Positions 44,501 to 54,322 of a stretch of DNA of 64,000 nucleotides are shown piece after piece. This stretch comes from Amoebophrya sp. A120 (Eukaryota; Sar; Dinophyceae; Syndiniales; Amoebophryaceae). The first letter of the stretch is position 1, and the number at the start of each line of letters is the position of its first letter. Made by a program: the position numbers and the translations under genes. The notes beneath the pieces were generated by a model. It saw nothing but the letters and a program-made list of their open reading frames with translations, made no database searches and had not been told where the DNA came from. The stretch spans positions 4,713,394 through 4,777,393 of the forward strand of contig CAJINV010000005.1 in the NCBI GenBank assembly GCA_905178155.1. The letters run 5' to 3'.

Positions 44501-45512
44501 GGAATCCAAATGCAGCATCACAAGTTGCAACCTTCCAGACCCAGACATTTTTGCATTTGATATTGCCCCGGGTCGCGCGAAAAACCTCCGCGCTGCCGCC
44601 TCGCCCGAGAAACTCTTGGACGAGGAAGCTGCCCTGAGAGATGTGAAACGAGCTGTTGGTGGTGATCAGAGTCGGTGGTGATAGTTGTTGTACAACGGGT
44701 TCAAGAACTCGTTCATCCAAAATAGCAGGAGGAGGCGCAGCTCGCGCTTGATTACTCCCGAGAACACCTGTAGACACTGAGGCTTTCCATTCTTCATTTT
44801 TCCTGTTGAGTGATAAGCCAGAAGAGGTCCGCGACTTCTGCCCTGTCGAAGTGGTAGACTTCTCAAATTTGTAACTAGGCGGAGGTGGAGTGCCAGTCGT
44901 GGTTCTCCCTTTCGTTCGGTTGGTTGCTGTGCTGGAGTTATTTCTCGTCGTCGACGTCGATTCATAATTTGTTGATGTCGCTGGAGGTCGGTCACTAAAA
45001 ACTTCATCACGGTCGCTCCGTCTTTGTTCTGCTTTTTCCCTTCCTCCAGCCCGTTGTCCCCCCGGCGTGTTCCTCGGAGATAAAGTTGTTCCTGTCGTGT
45101 AGTGGTACAGATCCCCCACGCGCTCGCCATTCTCATCGCTGCTGCTGGTGCTGAGCAAGGTCGGAAACTGCTCGTAGTTGACGATCATGTTGTTGGAACT
45201 GTGGGTAGTTGTTACACGGGGGCTGGAGTTCCTTCTGGGATCGCTGTTGTAGCTGTCGTTTTTACCTTCCTCGTGCTGGTCCGGAGGAGGTTGTAGTGGA
45301 ACCTGAGCCACTCGCTCTGGTGGTAAGAACTCTTCTCTCCCGCGCCCATGCTGTCGTTGCTCTGGACCTTGAGCCGATGCACCAGGTCGTGATGACGAAA
45401 ATAACCGTCCTTGCGGAGCGGGAGGAAGTTGCGAAGAGTCGTCTGTCGCCCAATCCTTCTTCCGCGGTGCCTCGTAGTGATGGTCTTTTTCTTCACCCCC
45501 CTGGTGACTCAT
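38540..45512 (-). CDS. MPS1/TTK-like protein kinase with transmembrane segment and C-terminal domain
   Basis: ATG 45512; seven exons. The N-terminal ~310 residues are disordered. Kinase motifs in order: GRGGSAEVF (Gly loop), FALKAV (beta-3 Lys), KEIEILEKL (helix C Glu), AHFDLKPANFLV (catalytic loop), LSDFGLAKQF (DFG), GTLLYMAPE (APE) and DCWALGIILYQLIHLRTPF. The last is rebuilt exactly by removing the 42922 introner. HxDLKPANFL, AVIDPDLVIQFP and HCLVKDPKKRIS resemble the MPS1/TTK family, which acts in spindle-checkpoint signalling. A disordered insert of about 250 residues separates the last two motifs. After the kinase comes one membrane helix (VGAVVVSVIVVALTITLVLV), a Pro/Gly-rich linker, and an unrecognised C-terminal globular region (38540-39291). 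A membrane-anchored MPS1-like kinase is unusual. The intron near 42475-42060 has unclear borders. Confidence 0.78.
39292..39617. mobile_element. Introner, family B
   Basis: Left end TATCAAATGGAAAAATCGCC, right end GGATTTTTCCTCACAATA, with the GC tract AGGGAGGGGGGTGG inside. Exact duplication CATTC. Join YLQMRMLTNF in frame. Confidence 0.88.
39686..39951. mobile_element. Introner, family A
   Basis: Left end TATCAAACGCAAATCTGTGT, right end AGACATATTTGCAGTGCATA. Duplication degraded (GCCTC/TCCGC). A 68-nt exon separates it from 39292-39617. Confidence 0.85.
42922..43192. mobile_element. Introner, family A
   Basis: Ends TATCAAATGCGAAAATGTCT and CGACATATTTGCAATTCATA. Exact duplication GTCCG. Excision rebuilds the kinase DCWALG motif. 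Confidence 0.92.
43246..43559. mobile_element. Introner, family B
   Basis: Left end TATCAAAATGAAGAATCCCC, right end GGGATTTTTCATTTTGATA. Exact duplication TTCCG. The neighbouring exon 43193-43245 is 53 nt. Confidence 0.92.
44301..44562. mobile_element. Introner, family A
   Basis: Ends TATCAAATGTAAAAATGTCT and AGACATTTTTGCATTTGATA. Exact duplication TTGCC. It separates the kinase glycine loop from the beta-3 lysine; the join RATRGKREFALKAV is in frame. Confidence 0.93.
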
Positions 45513-46394
45513 CACTTTCCAAACCCGATTCTTGCGTTCCGCCTTTGCTGGTAGTGGTGGTGGTGCAGCTGCTCGGGGGTTCTCCTACATTCGCGAGCAG
45601 TAGCTGGCTGCTTGATTATAGCCGGTCCGAACCTCTTAAAAAGAAAACATTTTAGTGGCGGATATAGTACTACCTGGTATAGAACCAGTACTCAAAGTGT
45701 TTTTGACTTCACCCTATATGGACAAGGACTTGTGATCATGAAGAGGGGGGCACAGGCCCAGCGGCAGGTGCTTCTCTTGTTGAGTTTTGTCATTTCGATC
45801 ATGTCTACCTACAACGACTCCGATTGATCATCTAAACGAGAAAAGCAAAAGCCATCTTCACGACCAAGTGGCTAGAGATATTCTGATGTCTGAACTAAAA
45901 CTATGAGTAGGAGCCAAAGTCAGAAAGACTGTATGATAGCAAGGGTCCTCGTGAGAGGTTGGCTGCAAATACAGTGTGGACAAGTCATGATTTAGATTCT
46001 TGTCGCCGATAGATAATAATCACCACAACTAGAAGTTGCCCAGGAACTACATCAACTAACTTTTTTTTTGTTTTTATCATCATCAGTAGAACTTTCTAGA
46101 CAAAAACGTTGATGTGGTAGTCGTAGAGGTAGTGAATGAATAGTACCAAAGAAAACCGTTTCGCAACCGAAGTGGAAAATAGCAAAAGTGAGAAGTTAAA
46201 TCACTACGTACCGTCGATTGTGAGCGATGACAGACACGATTGCGCGGTCGGTTCCGGTTGTGAAAATTCATATGTGCCGACAGCGAACTTCTCACAGCGA
46301 GTGGCCGCCCGATGAATCATGTTCCGAATCTTGCAGACCGAAGGGGAATCTTCGTGTAACTACCGACACCACGATGTATTCATGATGAGTTGGT
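45513..46394. other. Intergenic, 5' flank of the kinase gene
   Basis: AT-rich, with poly-T near 46059-46072. No gene, repeat or element seen. Confidence 0.45.
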
Positions 46395-46490
46395 CCGAGC
46401 ACTTCTACCTCGAATAGGTGACCACTAGTACATAACTCAGCATCCGATCTTTTGCGACGTAGGACGATATGATCTAGCACTACTCAGTCC
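46395..46490 (+). repeat. Left flanking direct repeat of the 298-bp array
   Basis: It shares an ordered run of blocks with 48781-48879: CCGAGCACT, then GGTGA, CACTAGTA, CAGCATCCGATCT, AGGACGATATGATC and CTCAGT. Same orientation, with small gaps. Confidence 0.75.
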
Positions 46491-46497
46491 GCACAAG

Positions 46498-48790
46498 CAA
46501 CTTCTTCCTCCTCATTTTGGCTTGCTGTTTCGCAGATGCGACTCAGCGCAACGTGCGGATTGGCAGCGCTTCCTTTCCAAAAGGCGTTTTTTGGTCAGTC
46601 TTTCGCGCCCGACATCTTTTGGCTTGTGCCAGAAAGCTGTCGGATAAGAACATAGACAGTCACACGCCGGACTCCGAAAGGCAAAATTCAGAATCCGCAG
46701 GGATATGCGACTTTGTGACGCCACGATCGCCTGTCCCGCGACTTGGAAATGTCTAGACATTTCCAGGAAATGTCTAGACATTTCCAGGAAAAGATGGAAC
46801 TTTTCCGCCTCATCTTGGATTGCTGTTTCGCAGATGCAACTCAGCGCACCGTGCGGATTGGCAGCGCTTCCTTTCCAAAAGGCGCTTTTTGGTCCGCATT
46901 TCGCACCCGACATCTTTTGGCTTGTGCCAGAAAGCTGTGGGATGCGAAGGCAAACAGCCAAGCGCCGGACTCTGAAAGGGAAAGCTCCGAATCCGCACGG
47001 GACTACGACTTTGTGACGCCACGATCCCCTGTCCCGCGACTTGGAAATGTCTAGACATTTCCAGGAAATGTCTAGACATTTCCAGGAAAAGATGGAACTT
47101 TTCTGACTCATTTTGCACTTCTGTTTCGCAGATGCGACTCAGCGCACCACGCGGATTAGCAGCGCTTCCTTTCCAAAAGGCGCTTTTTGGTCCGCCTTTC
47201 GCACCCGACCTCTTTTGGCTTGTGCCAGAAAGCTGTCGGACGCGAAGACAAACAGCCAAACGCCGGACTCCGAAAGGGAAAGTTCCGAATCCGCACGGGA
47301 CTACGACTGTGTGGCGCCACGATCCCCTGCCCCGCGACTTGGAAATGTCTAGACATTTCCAGGAAATGTCTAGACATTTCCAGGAAAAGATGGAACTTTT
47401 CCGACTCATTTTGCACTTCTGTTTCGCAGATGCGACTCAGCGCACCGTGCGGATTAGCAGCGCTTCCTTTCCAAAAGGCGCTTTTTGGTCCGCCTTTCGC
47501 ACCCGACCTCTTTTGGCTTGTGCCAGAAAGCTGTCGGACGCGAAGACAAACAGCCAAACGCCGGACTCCGAAAGGGAAAGTTCCGAATCCGCACGGGACT
47601 ACGACTGTGTGGCGCCACGATCCCCTGCCCCGCGACTTGGAAATGTCTAGACATTTCCAGGAAATGTCTAGACATTTCCAGGAAAAGATGGAACTTTTCC
47701 GACTCATTTTGCACTTCTGTTTCGCAGATGCGACTCAGCGCACCGTGCGGATTAGCAGCGCTTCCTTTCCAAAAGGCGCTTTTTGGTCCGCCTTTCGCAC
47801 CCGACCTCTTTTGGCTTGTGCCAGAAAGCTGTCGGACGCGAAGACAAACAGCCAAACGCCGGACTCCGAAAGGGAAAGTTCCGAATCCGCACGGGACTAC
47901 GACTGTGTGGCGCCACGATCCCCTGCCCCGCGACTTGGAAATGTCTAGACATTTCCAGGAAATGTCTAGACATTTCCAGGAAAAGATGGAACTTTTCCGA
48001 CTCATTTTGCACTTCTGTTTCGCAGATGCGACTCAGCGCACCGTGCGGATTAGCAGCGCTTCCTTTCCAAAAGGCGCTTTTTGGTCCGCCTTTCGCACCC
48101 GACCTCTTTTGGCTTGTGCCAGAAAGCTGTCGGACGCGAAGACAAACAGCCAAACGCCGGACTCCGAAAGGGAAAGTTCCGAATCCGCACGGGACTACGA
48201 CTGTGTGGCGCCACGATCCCCTGCCCCGCGACTTGGAAATGTCTAGACATTTCCAGGAAATGTCTAGACATTTCCAGGAAAAGATGGAACTTTTCCGACT
48301 CATTTTGCACTTCTGTTTCGCAGATGCGACTCAGCGCACCGTGCGGATTAGCAGCGCTTCCTTTCCAAAAGGCGCTTTTTGGTCCGCCTTTCGCACCCGA
48401 CCTCTTTTGGCTTGTGCCAGAAAGCTGTCGGACGCGAAGACAAACAGCCAAACGCCGGACTCCGAAAGGGAAAGTTCCGAATCCGCACGGGACTACGACT
48501 GTGTGGCGCCACGATCCCCTGCCCCGCGACTTGGAAATGTCTAGACATTTCCAGGAAATGTCTAGACATATCCAGGAAAAGATGGAACTTTTCCGCCTCA
48601 TTTTGCACTTCTGTTTCGCAGATGCGACTCAGCGCACCGTGCGGATTAGCAGCACTTCCTTTCCAAAAGGCGCTTTTTGGTCCGTCTTTCGCACCCGACA
48701 TCTTTTGGCTTGTGCCAGAAAGCTGTCGGACGCGAAGACAAACAGCCAAACGCCGGACTCCGAAAGGGAAAGTTCCGAATCCGAGCACTG
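46498..48790. repeat. 298-bp tandem array, eight copies, with paired palindromes
   Basis: The landmark GGCTTGTGCCAGAAAGCTGT recurs at 298-bp steps from about 46621 to 48705. At each of the seven junctions the perfect palindrome GGAAATGTCTAGACATTTCC occurs twice, 21 bp apart (first pair 46745-46764 and 46766-46785). The last pair has one mismatch (48565 region). Inner copies are nearly identical. 298 is not a multiple of three, so the long frames seen on both strands (183-253 codons) change frame from copy to copy and are unlikely to be coding. Confidence 0.93.
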
Positions 48791-48879
48791 CAACTTCAGG
48801 TGATCACTAGTATATGATCCAGCATCCGATCTACTCCTGCAACATTCATAGGACGATATGATCATCTAGTGCTCAGTGA
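48781..48879 (+). repeat. Right flanking direct repeat of the 298-bp array
   Basis: Partner of 46395-46490. It begins within the last array unit (ATCCGAGCACTGC) and carries the same block order through GATATGATC and CTCAGT. Confidence 0.75.
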
Positions 48880-49846
48880 GCGCAGTTTTGGATCGCTGTA
48901 CAGAACGCAGCTTTGGACACGATATGCTGTAGATATGAACATCCAGCATCTTTTTGTTTCGCTCCTTGACACCAGTAACCAAATTGCACCGACCTGCTCG
49001 TCACTCGTGGCTAGGAATAGGGACGCGGCCGCGCAAAAGACACCAGATATCGCAATCGCTCGCCTTTGGGCTACAAAAAAATTGGCTGCGACCAGCTATG
49101 TTGCAAATTTTCCTTTCACTCGTCCACTCGAGACACTCCAAATGCTTGCAACAATAAGTGGATCCGCAGTCTCCCTTCGAGGTCGTACCAGAAAGTCCTA
49201 AAAACGAAGCAGAGCACAATCAATGTAGGTGAAGCAACAGCTTTCTTGCAGTGGAAACGTTCACGTTCCCAGATTGCCACGCGATTGTTGCACTCTTGAT
49301 GTGCTGCCCCAGCCGACTGGGTTAGCCCCAGCCGACTTGGCGTTCATTCCCGTTCATACACCGGCGTCAAATCAATCGATCTAAGTCTCGGCTTCGGTGG
49401 TTATCAATCTGATCTTTCTTACAGGTTTTGGCTTTCATCAATTTTCCAAACCCAATCGGATGTAGCAGTTCAGGCGAAAGAGTTAGTTATATATATATTT
49501 TCAGTTCAATCAAGTGTAAAACGCGTAACCAGGTTCAGGTACTCTCCTTACTACTTTCATTTTTCAGTTGAGTTTTCATTCATTAATTTTGTTCTATAGC
49601 ATTTCGGATCATTGCCATCCGATCGTACAGCATTCAATTCTCCGCCCACTCGCAGTGCGATCTTGGACGCACAGCTCCGTTCGTTCTTGTACGTCCGCTC
49701 TTGTTCCTTCAGACCACATCCACAGTATGACTAAACAGTTGTTCTTGTTTACTATTCTTCCGTTGAAGTAAATAAATGATCTGCAGTTCACCATTTCCTC
49801 GAGAGTGGTTTGGGTAGCCGTCGTGAAGACCGTCGTCGCGCCCGTA
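48880..49846. other. Intergenic
   Basis: AT-rich, no gene supported. It holds a short (AT)n run at 49490-49497, a duplicated CCCCAGCCGACT at about 49310 and 49327, a block at 49402-49440 resembling 32861-32902, and one at 49502-49575 that recurs at 51500-51570. Confidence 0.5.
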
Positions 49847-50519
49847 CTAAACGGCTCTGCGCCCGTCGTCGTGACGGTGGAATTCCCTCTTCATCAACTG
49901 TTCAATCCAAAACCCGGAGCGCTGGATGTTCAGCTTTTTTTCCAGCTTTTTTCCGATCTGCAGGTAGGATTCCGACGGTCTAGCCAGGATGAACACCTCG
50001 GGATCCGCCAATCCCGCCATGTCGAAAAGGAAAGTCTGGAACTCCGTCCCGTGCATGTCGCGTAATTCCCGGTACTGCTCCGCGACGGCCTGCTTTTGCT
50101 CTACTTATCATATGAAAAACTGTCCAACCAGCAGATTTTTACCGGAAGTGTCTTGCTCCTGTTATTTCATTCTTCCGTGCGACCACGCAGACACTATCAC
50201 TTATTGTTTTAGTTTTTTCCTTTGCTTCATAGAAAATCAAGAACATCAAGACCACTGCACCTTATGTCTTCTGCTGCATTGCGACAGGTGGCACATGCCA
50301 TACAGCGGGGCAAGCATTCCATGCACCGGTGGTCAGGTACGTCTCCACCACACGCGCCCCGCGATGGAAGTCGTCAGCGAGTTTCTTCAGAAAGTCCAGC
50401 TGCAGTGCGTGCGTATAGCGGTGCTGCGCCGTCTTCTCCCACGTCGCGTATCCAATCTCCTCCACATTGACATGGCATATAGCACAGAAAGACACTAGCA
50501 CAGTAGCGTTGTACTTCAT
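49847..50519 (-). CDS. Small two-exon gene, unknown function
   Basis: Proposed start ATG 50519 (MKYNATVLVSFCAICHV, weakly signal-like). The first exon continues VEEIGYATWEKTAQHRYTHA and LDFLKKLADDFHRGARVVET. The second exon (about 50090-49847) reads AVAEQYRELRDMHGTEFQ, FLFDMAGLADPEVFILARP and IQRSGFWIEQLMKREFH, then stops. Both parts look like ordered, charged protein and lie on the same strand 230 bp apart, but I could not fix the intron borders; a GT candidate lies near 50334. No family recognised. The true start may lie in a further 5' exon. Confidence 0.5.
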
Positions 50520-50714
50520 TGATTTATTCACGGTTTCTTTCGATTCCGCGTGTAATAAGCACCAGTGGTTCACTGCGGAAGAGGCTCAACAGCGCAGAAC
50601 CCTCCTTCTGGATTTTTGCATGAGTTTTTTCTGTGTTGATAAAGCGCATGACATTGATTGTTTTTCTGTCTACCACCTGATAAAAAATCAATAAAAACGC
50701 AGTGCTAGAAAGAT

Positions 50715-51053
50715 TTATTTCTGTGCCAACATAGCGTCCATGCGGTAGAGATATGCGCGGAAGGTCTTGCGCAGCGACTCGACCTCCGCGAGGGTATCGT
50801 CCAAGGCCTTGATCAACACCCTGGTCTCGGACAAAGCAGCGGCCGCATCGATCTTGTTTTCTTCTCGCAAGGAGACGCTAAGGCTGTCGAGCCACGCTCG
50901 AGAGGCCTCCGAAAACCACTTGTTCGTCAGGGTCATAAGTCGCTCCCGGAAGAGACCGCCAGTCGTCGAGTCGACGACAAGGGGCGGCGGTTCGGCAACA
51001 CCGGTATTGTTCGCATTTGCTCGCGCAAACATGTTTTTTCCTTTGTGCACCAT
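50715..51053 (-). CDS. Small intronless gene, 112 residues, helical
   Basis: ATG 51053 to stop 50715. After a short polar N-terminus the rest looks helical and heptad-like (LFRERLMTLTNKWFSEASRA, AALSETRVLIKALDDTLAEV, LRKTFRAYLYRMDAMLAQ). The protein is charged, has no membrane segment and shows no cysteine pattern. The spacing (195 bp) and shared strand with the downstream small gene are compatible with separate transcripts. No family recognised. Confidence 0.55.
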   Translation of the reverse strand: MVHKGKNMFARANANNTGVAEPPPLVVDSTTGGLFRERLMTLTNKWFSEASRAWLDSLSVSLREENKIDAAAALSETRVLIKALDDTLAEVESLRKTFRAYLYRMDAMLAQK

Positions 51054-51599
51054 CCCGACGAATGAAGTGCACTGCTTGGCGAAATTGACAAGACGAAAAC
51101 CTATGAAGAGCCACCAGCTGCTTGTGCTTGGAAGAACGTTTTTTCGCGTTTGTTACCGCTAGGCGATTTTTGTTTCTCGGCTCTGAAACTTCTCGAAGTT
51201 GCTTTGTTGCCATAGGAACGGTCAAGTGAAAGGGACTCGTCCGAGAAGATGACAACTTTACTTTGGCAATTCCCGTTGTTTGATCACCATTCAAAATCGA
51301 GAACCGACTCATCGAAAAGAACTAACGAACCCGCAATCCTACGTATTTTTATTTTCGACGACAAAACTTCCGAAATTTTCTCTCCTTGCGTTTATTTCTG
51401 TCTTTTGTCGCCGAGCTAGTAAGCATTGTGGTACTCTCCATCTCCGAACAAAACTGAGAAGGCAACAAAACTGAGAAGAGTCAATTATATTCATTTCAGA
51501 ACAAGTTCAATTGTAAAACGCGTAACCAGGTCCTTATTACTTTCATTTTTGTTATTCAGTTCTTGAGTATCATTTTTTTTAGCATGCGAGAGCGTTCAA

Positions 51600-53147
51600 T
51601 CAGGCTGCGTCGTGCAGCAAACTATTCCGCGCGGGGGTGGGAATCTCCTCCAGCATGACCTCCATCTCCCAGGCGAAAACAGCTTCGTCATCTTCTCCAT
51701 CCCCGTCCTCGTCAAGGCCAGCTTCTATCGGCATGTTCTCCAGGATTCGACGTTGTTGCAGTCGGCGTTTCCACAATGTTCGGGGGCAAAGAAAGCTCTG
51801 CGACAGCCAGTCCTCGGAGACAACGTTAAGGTCGACAAGAAGGAGAAGCCCGACGTCGTACGCAGTCACCAGCCTGCCGACGATGAAAAAGCCGTACTGC
51901 TGGAAATCCTTGGCGAGACCGAGACACACTGCAATCCAAATACTAAGGGGAAAAATGGCGATGCGCAAGTCGAATGCTGTTTGTTCTGCTTCTGCATCGG
52001 GAAAAAAGATCCATGTGATACTGTAGAGGGAAGACCAATATGACGCATACATCTCCACCGAAGCATTGGGGTAGAGCAGAAACAAGACGACAGACAGGTC
52101 GTCGAACGCGAGGCGCCCAGCAGCGGTGCACAGGAACGTTTTTCCGAAGCGACTGGTTGGTATGTGATGAAGGGTGAGGGGGAGAATGCAAATCCCCAAA
52201 ATCAAGTCAACAAGAGGAAGATGATGTCGTGATGGGCCACAACTAGAGGAAGGCCGCGGACGCAACAGGCATACCGGCAACGACTTGTCGCTTCGGCTCG
52301 TCGGCGGCGGAAACCCCCACATCGCCGTGTAGGCCACGTCATGCACTTTGCGATACGCCTCCACCAGCTCGCCCACAAAGGGATTGAAAAACACGTTGTT
52401 CTGGAGGTAGTGCACGGGATCCCTCCATCGGTCATAAACCTCTGTTACTACCCAACCCCGCTCGGAACCGTACAGGGCGAAAGAGGGCCACGCGCCAAAT
52501 ATCTGCTCCCGGATCACCATTTCGTGCACCAAGTACAGGCCCGCTACCATGCAAGCGAACTTTTTGGCGGCTCGTGGAGCAGCTCGGTGAAATGAGGGGT
52601 ACAGTACGAAGAAGATGAAGCAAACCGTTGCAAATACCGCACAGTTGAACAGTCTAAACTTCCACCATTCGTCTCCGGCGAAGTGCTTGTCAACGATTCT
52701 TGCTGCATGCATGTGGGACCGAGCGATGAGCTGCTGCTTTCTCCAGCACGTCTGGGTCTTGTCTTCGAGCTCAGCTTTGTAAATCTCAGACAGGTGCTCG
52801 ACTGCTACGAAATACAGCGGGTTTTGGAGGCGGTCGTACTCTTCAGCTGCTCCATCGTTGAGTTGTAACTCCTCCACATTCCCTGTGAGTAGCAACCTAA
52901 ATTTTTCGAGCTTCTTGTTCTTCGTCCCAAACACGATGGCATAGTCTTTGCTCAAAAGGTGATGCTCGATCGCAACGGCAAGGGACAGCACCCGATGCTC
53001 CACACGAACAGGCGCGGAGTCTTCTCGGACGAGGAAGAAAGGATCGCGGTAGTGGTGTTCTAGGTACAGATCGCTCCGGTCCGGGACTATGGTGGAGTCG
53101 CAGGTTTGGCGGTGCAACAACACCAGCAATCGCAGTGGGTTCACCAT
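51600..53147 (-). CDS. Multipass membrane protein, tandem paralogue 1
   Basis: Intronless, 515 residues, ATG 53147 (MVNPLRLLVLLHRQTCDS). About six hydrophobic segments: around 165-187 (CAVFATVCFIFFVLYP), 198-218, 305-325 (LILGICILPLTLHH), 345-365 (SVVLFLLYPNASVEMY), 395-415 (IFPLSIWIAVCLGLAKDF) and 420-440 (FFIVGRLVTAYDVGLLLLV). Blocks shared with the paralogue at 54323-55732 include RQTCDS, CWRKQQ, GSERGWVV, NNVFFNPFVGEL, CTAAGRLAFDDLSVV and LLYPNA, and the acidic C-terminus ending near EEIPTPARN. I do not recognise the family. The large soluble N-terminal part and acidic tail are probably on the same membrane side. Confidence 0.8.
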   Translation of the reverse strand: MVNPLRLLVLLHRQTCDSTIVPDRSDLYLEHHYRDPFFLVREDSAPVRVEHRVLSLAVAIEHHLLSKDYAIVFGTKNKKLEKFRLLLTGNVEELQLNDGAAEEYDRLQNPLYFVAVEHLSEIYKAELEDKTQTCWRKQQLIARSHMHAARIVDKHFAGDEWWKFRLFNCAVFATVCFIFFVLYPSFHRAAPRAAKKFACMVAGLYLVHEMVIREQIFGAWPSFALYGSERGWVVTEVYDRWRDPVHYLQNNVFFNPFVGELVEAYRKVHDVAYTAMWGFPPPTSRSDKSLPVCLLRPRPSSSCGPSRHHLPLVDLILGICILPLTLHHIPTSRFGKTFLCTAAGRLAFDDLSVVLFLLYPNASVEMYASYWSSLYSITWIFFPDAEAEQTAFDLRIAIFPLSIWIAVCLGLAKDFQQYGFFIVGRLVTAYDVGLLLLVDLNVVSEDWLSQSFLCPRTLWKRRLQQRRILENMPIEAGLDEDGDGEDDEAVFAWEMEVMLEEIPTPARNSLLHDAA

Positions 53148-53399
53148 GGATGTTCGGTCGCGCCGTCGAGAAGGTGTTGTCGCGTTTTGCTCACGTTGGT
53201 AGTGTTGGCGTGCTCAGACCGGTCGTCAGGGAAAACATGAATTAATACCATTAGAACATCTATGGACTTCGAATATGCGTCTGTGGCTGTGCCAATCGAT
53301 CAGAAACACAAAGAGACGGCACTGCGCTGCGTCTGCGTGAGAATCTACCTAGCTTCAATACACAGGATTGCTACTACAATTCTAAAACATATTTGCATT

Positions 53400-53760
53400 T
53401 TTTATCCGCTACCGCGCACGTGCAGCTGCAGGCAAAACATTTCTGCAGAAAGTGCTTTTTCGCGATATGTGTGCAGCTTCCGGCGCTGAGACGCCTTGCA
53501 GCTGTAGTTTCCGGGGAGAAACAGATGAAACTGTGTCTTGCGATTTGCGAGAAACAGAAAGTCTTGCCTGTTCCAATTTGCTCTCGATACAATTCTCGTC
53601 TCGATCTCGACTGACGACTACGACGCTCTCCTCATCTCAATATACGAAAATCGGAGCATCGCTGAAAACTGTAGCGTTGCTGCTCTCCTACGATGAAGAC
53701 AAAAAAATCAAGCTGACCTTTTCCATTTCCTTCCATATCCATTTGCAAGCGGAAGAATAA
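53400..53760. repeat. Duplicated 5' flank, copy 1
   Basis: Blocks shared with 55940-56330 in the same order and direction: GCAGCTGCAGGCAAAA-like, GATGAGACGCC-like, CTCTCGATAC, GACGACTACGACGCTCTC, GAAAATCGGAGC, TGCTGCTCTCC, GATGAAGAC and CCATTTGCAAGCGGAA. With the downstream paralogous genes this shows one tandem duplication that includes upstream sequence. Confidence 0.75.
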
Positions 53761-54322
53761 CTCTTCTCACTTCTCGCTTCAACCTTCTGTACTCGATGTC
53801 AGGGAAAAAAAAAACCTTTTCCTGCCTTTGTGTTTTCTCCCTTTGTTTTGTCGCTGACTTGTGTTCTCAGCCTTGGAACAAAACCCAGAAGGAAATAAAG
53901 CAACGAACTGAAGGGCCCGTCACCCAGCGGCCTCAGAAAGAGTGGTCATTTCATCCGGATTTGTGTATCTCCATCAAATTTCTATTAGACCTTGAACTTC
54001 TGGTATCGACTCCATCAAAACTTCCACAAAATCGATTTTACATCCAGTCAGTAAATCTGACGTCTGAGCGGTCCATCTTTCACTGGCACTCGTTGATGAT
54101 GATTAGTTCACGGGCATTCGTTCAGAAAAGCAAAACTACGTAGAAACAAATAGAGTTGTCGAGGAGGCGGGTATAGAGTATCGAACAAGTGATTCATTCC
54201 AGGGGCAAACGCAACAACTAGTTGCTTCCAGAAGTGAAGCCCTCTCAAAAACGCAAAATTTAGTGTGGTCAGCGAACGTAGTGCTGCGAGCACTCCACCT
54301 ACTTACGTACTAAACACGACGC

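Noticed and set aside
46498-48790. CRISPR-like array
   Set aside because: Units are 298 bp and contiguous with no unique spacers, in a eukaryotic context.
47187-48803. Long frames (183-253 codons) on both strands of the 298-bp array
   Set aside because: They are open because each unit lacks stops in most frames. The period is not a multiple of three, so each copy changes frame, and the same peptide set appears on both strands.
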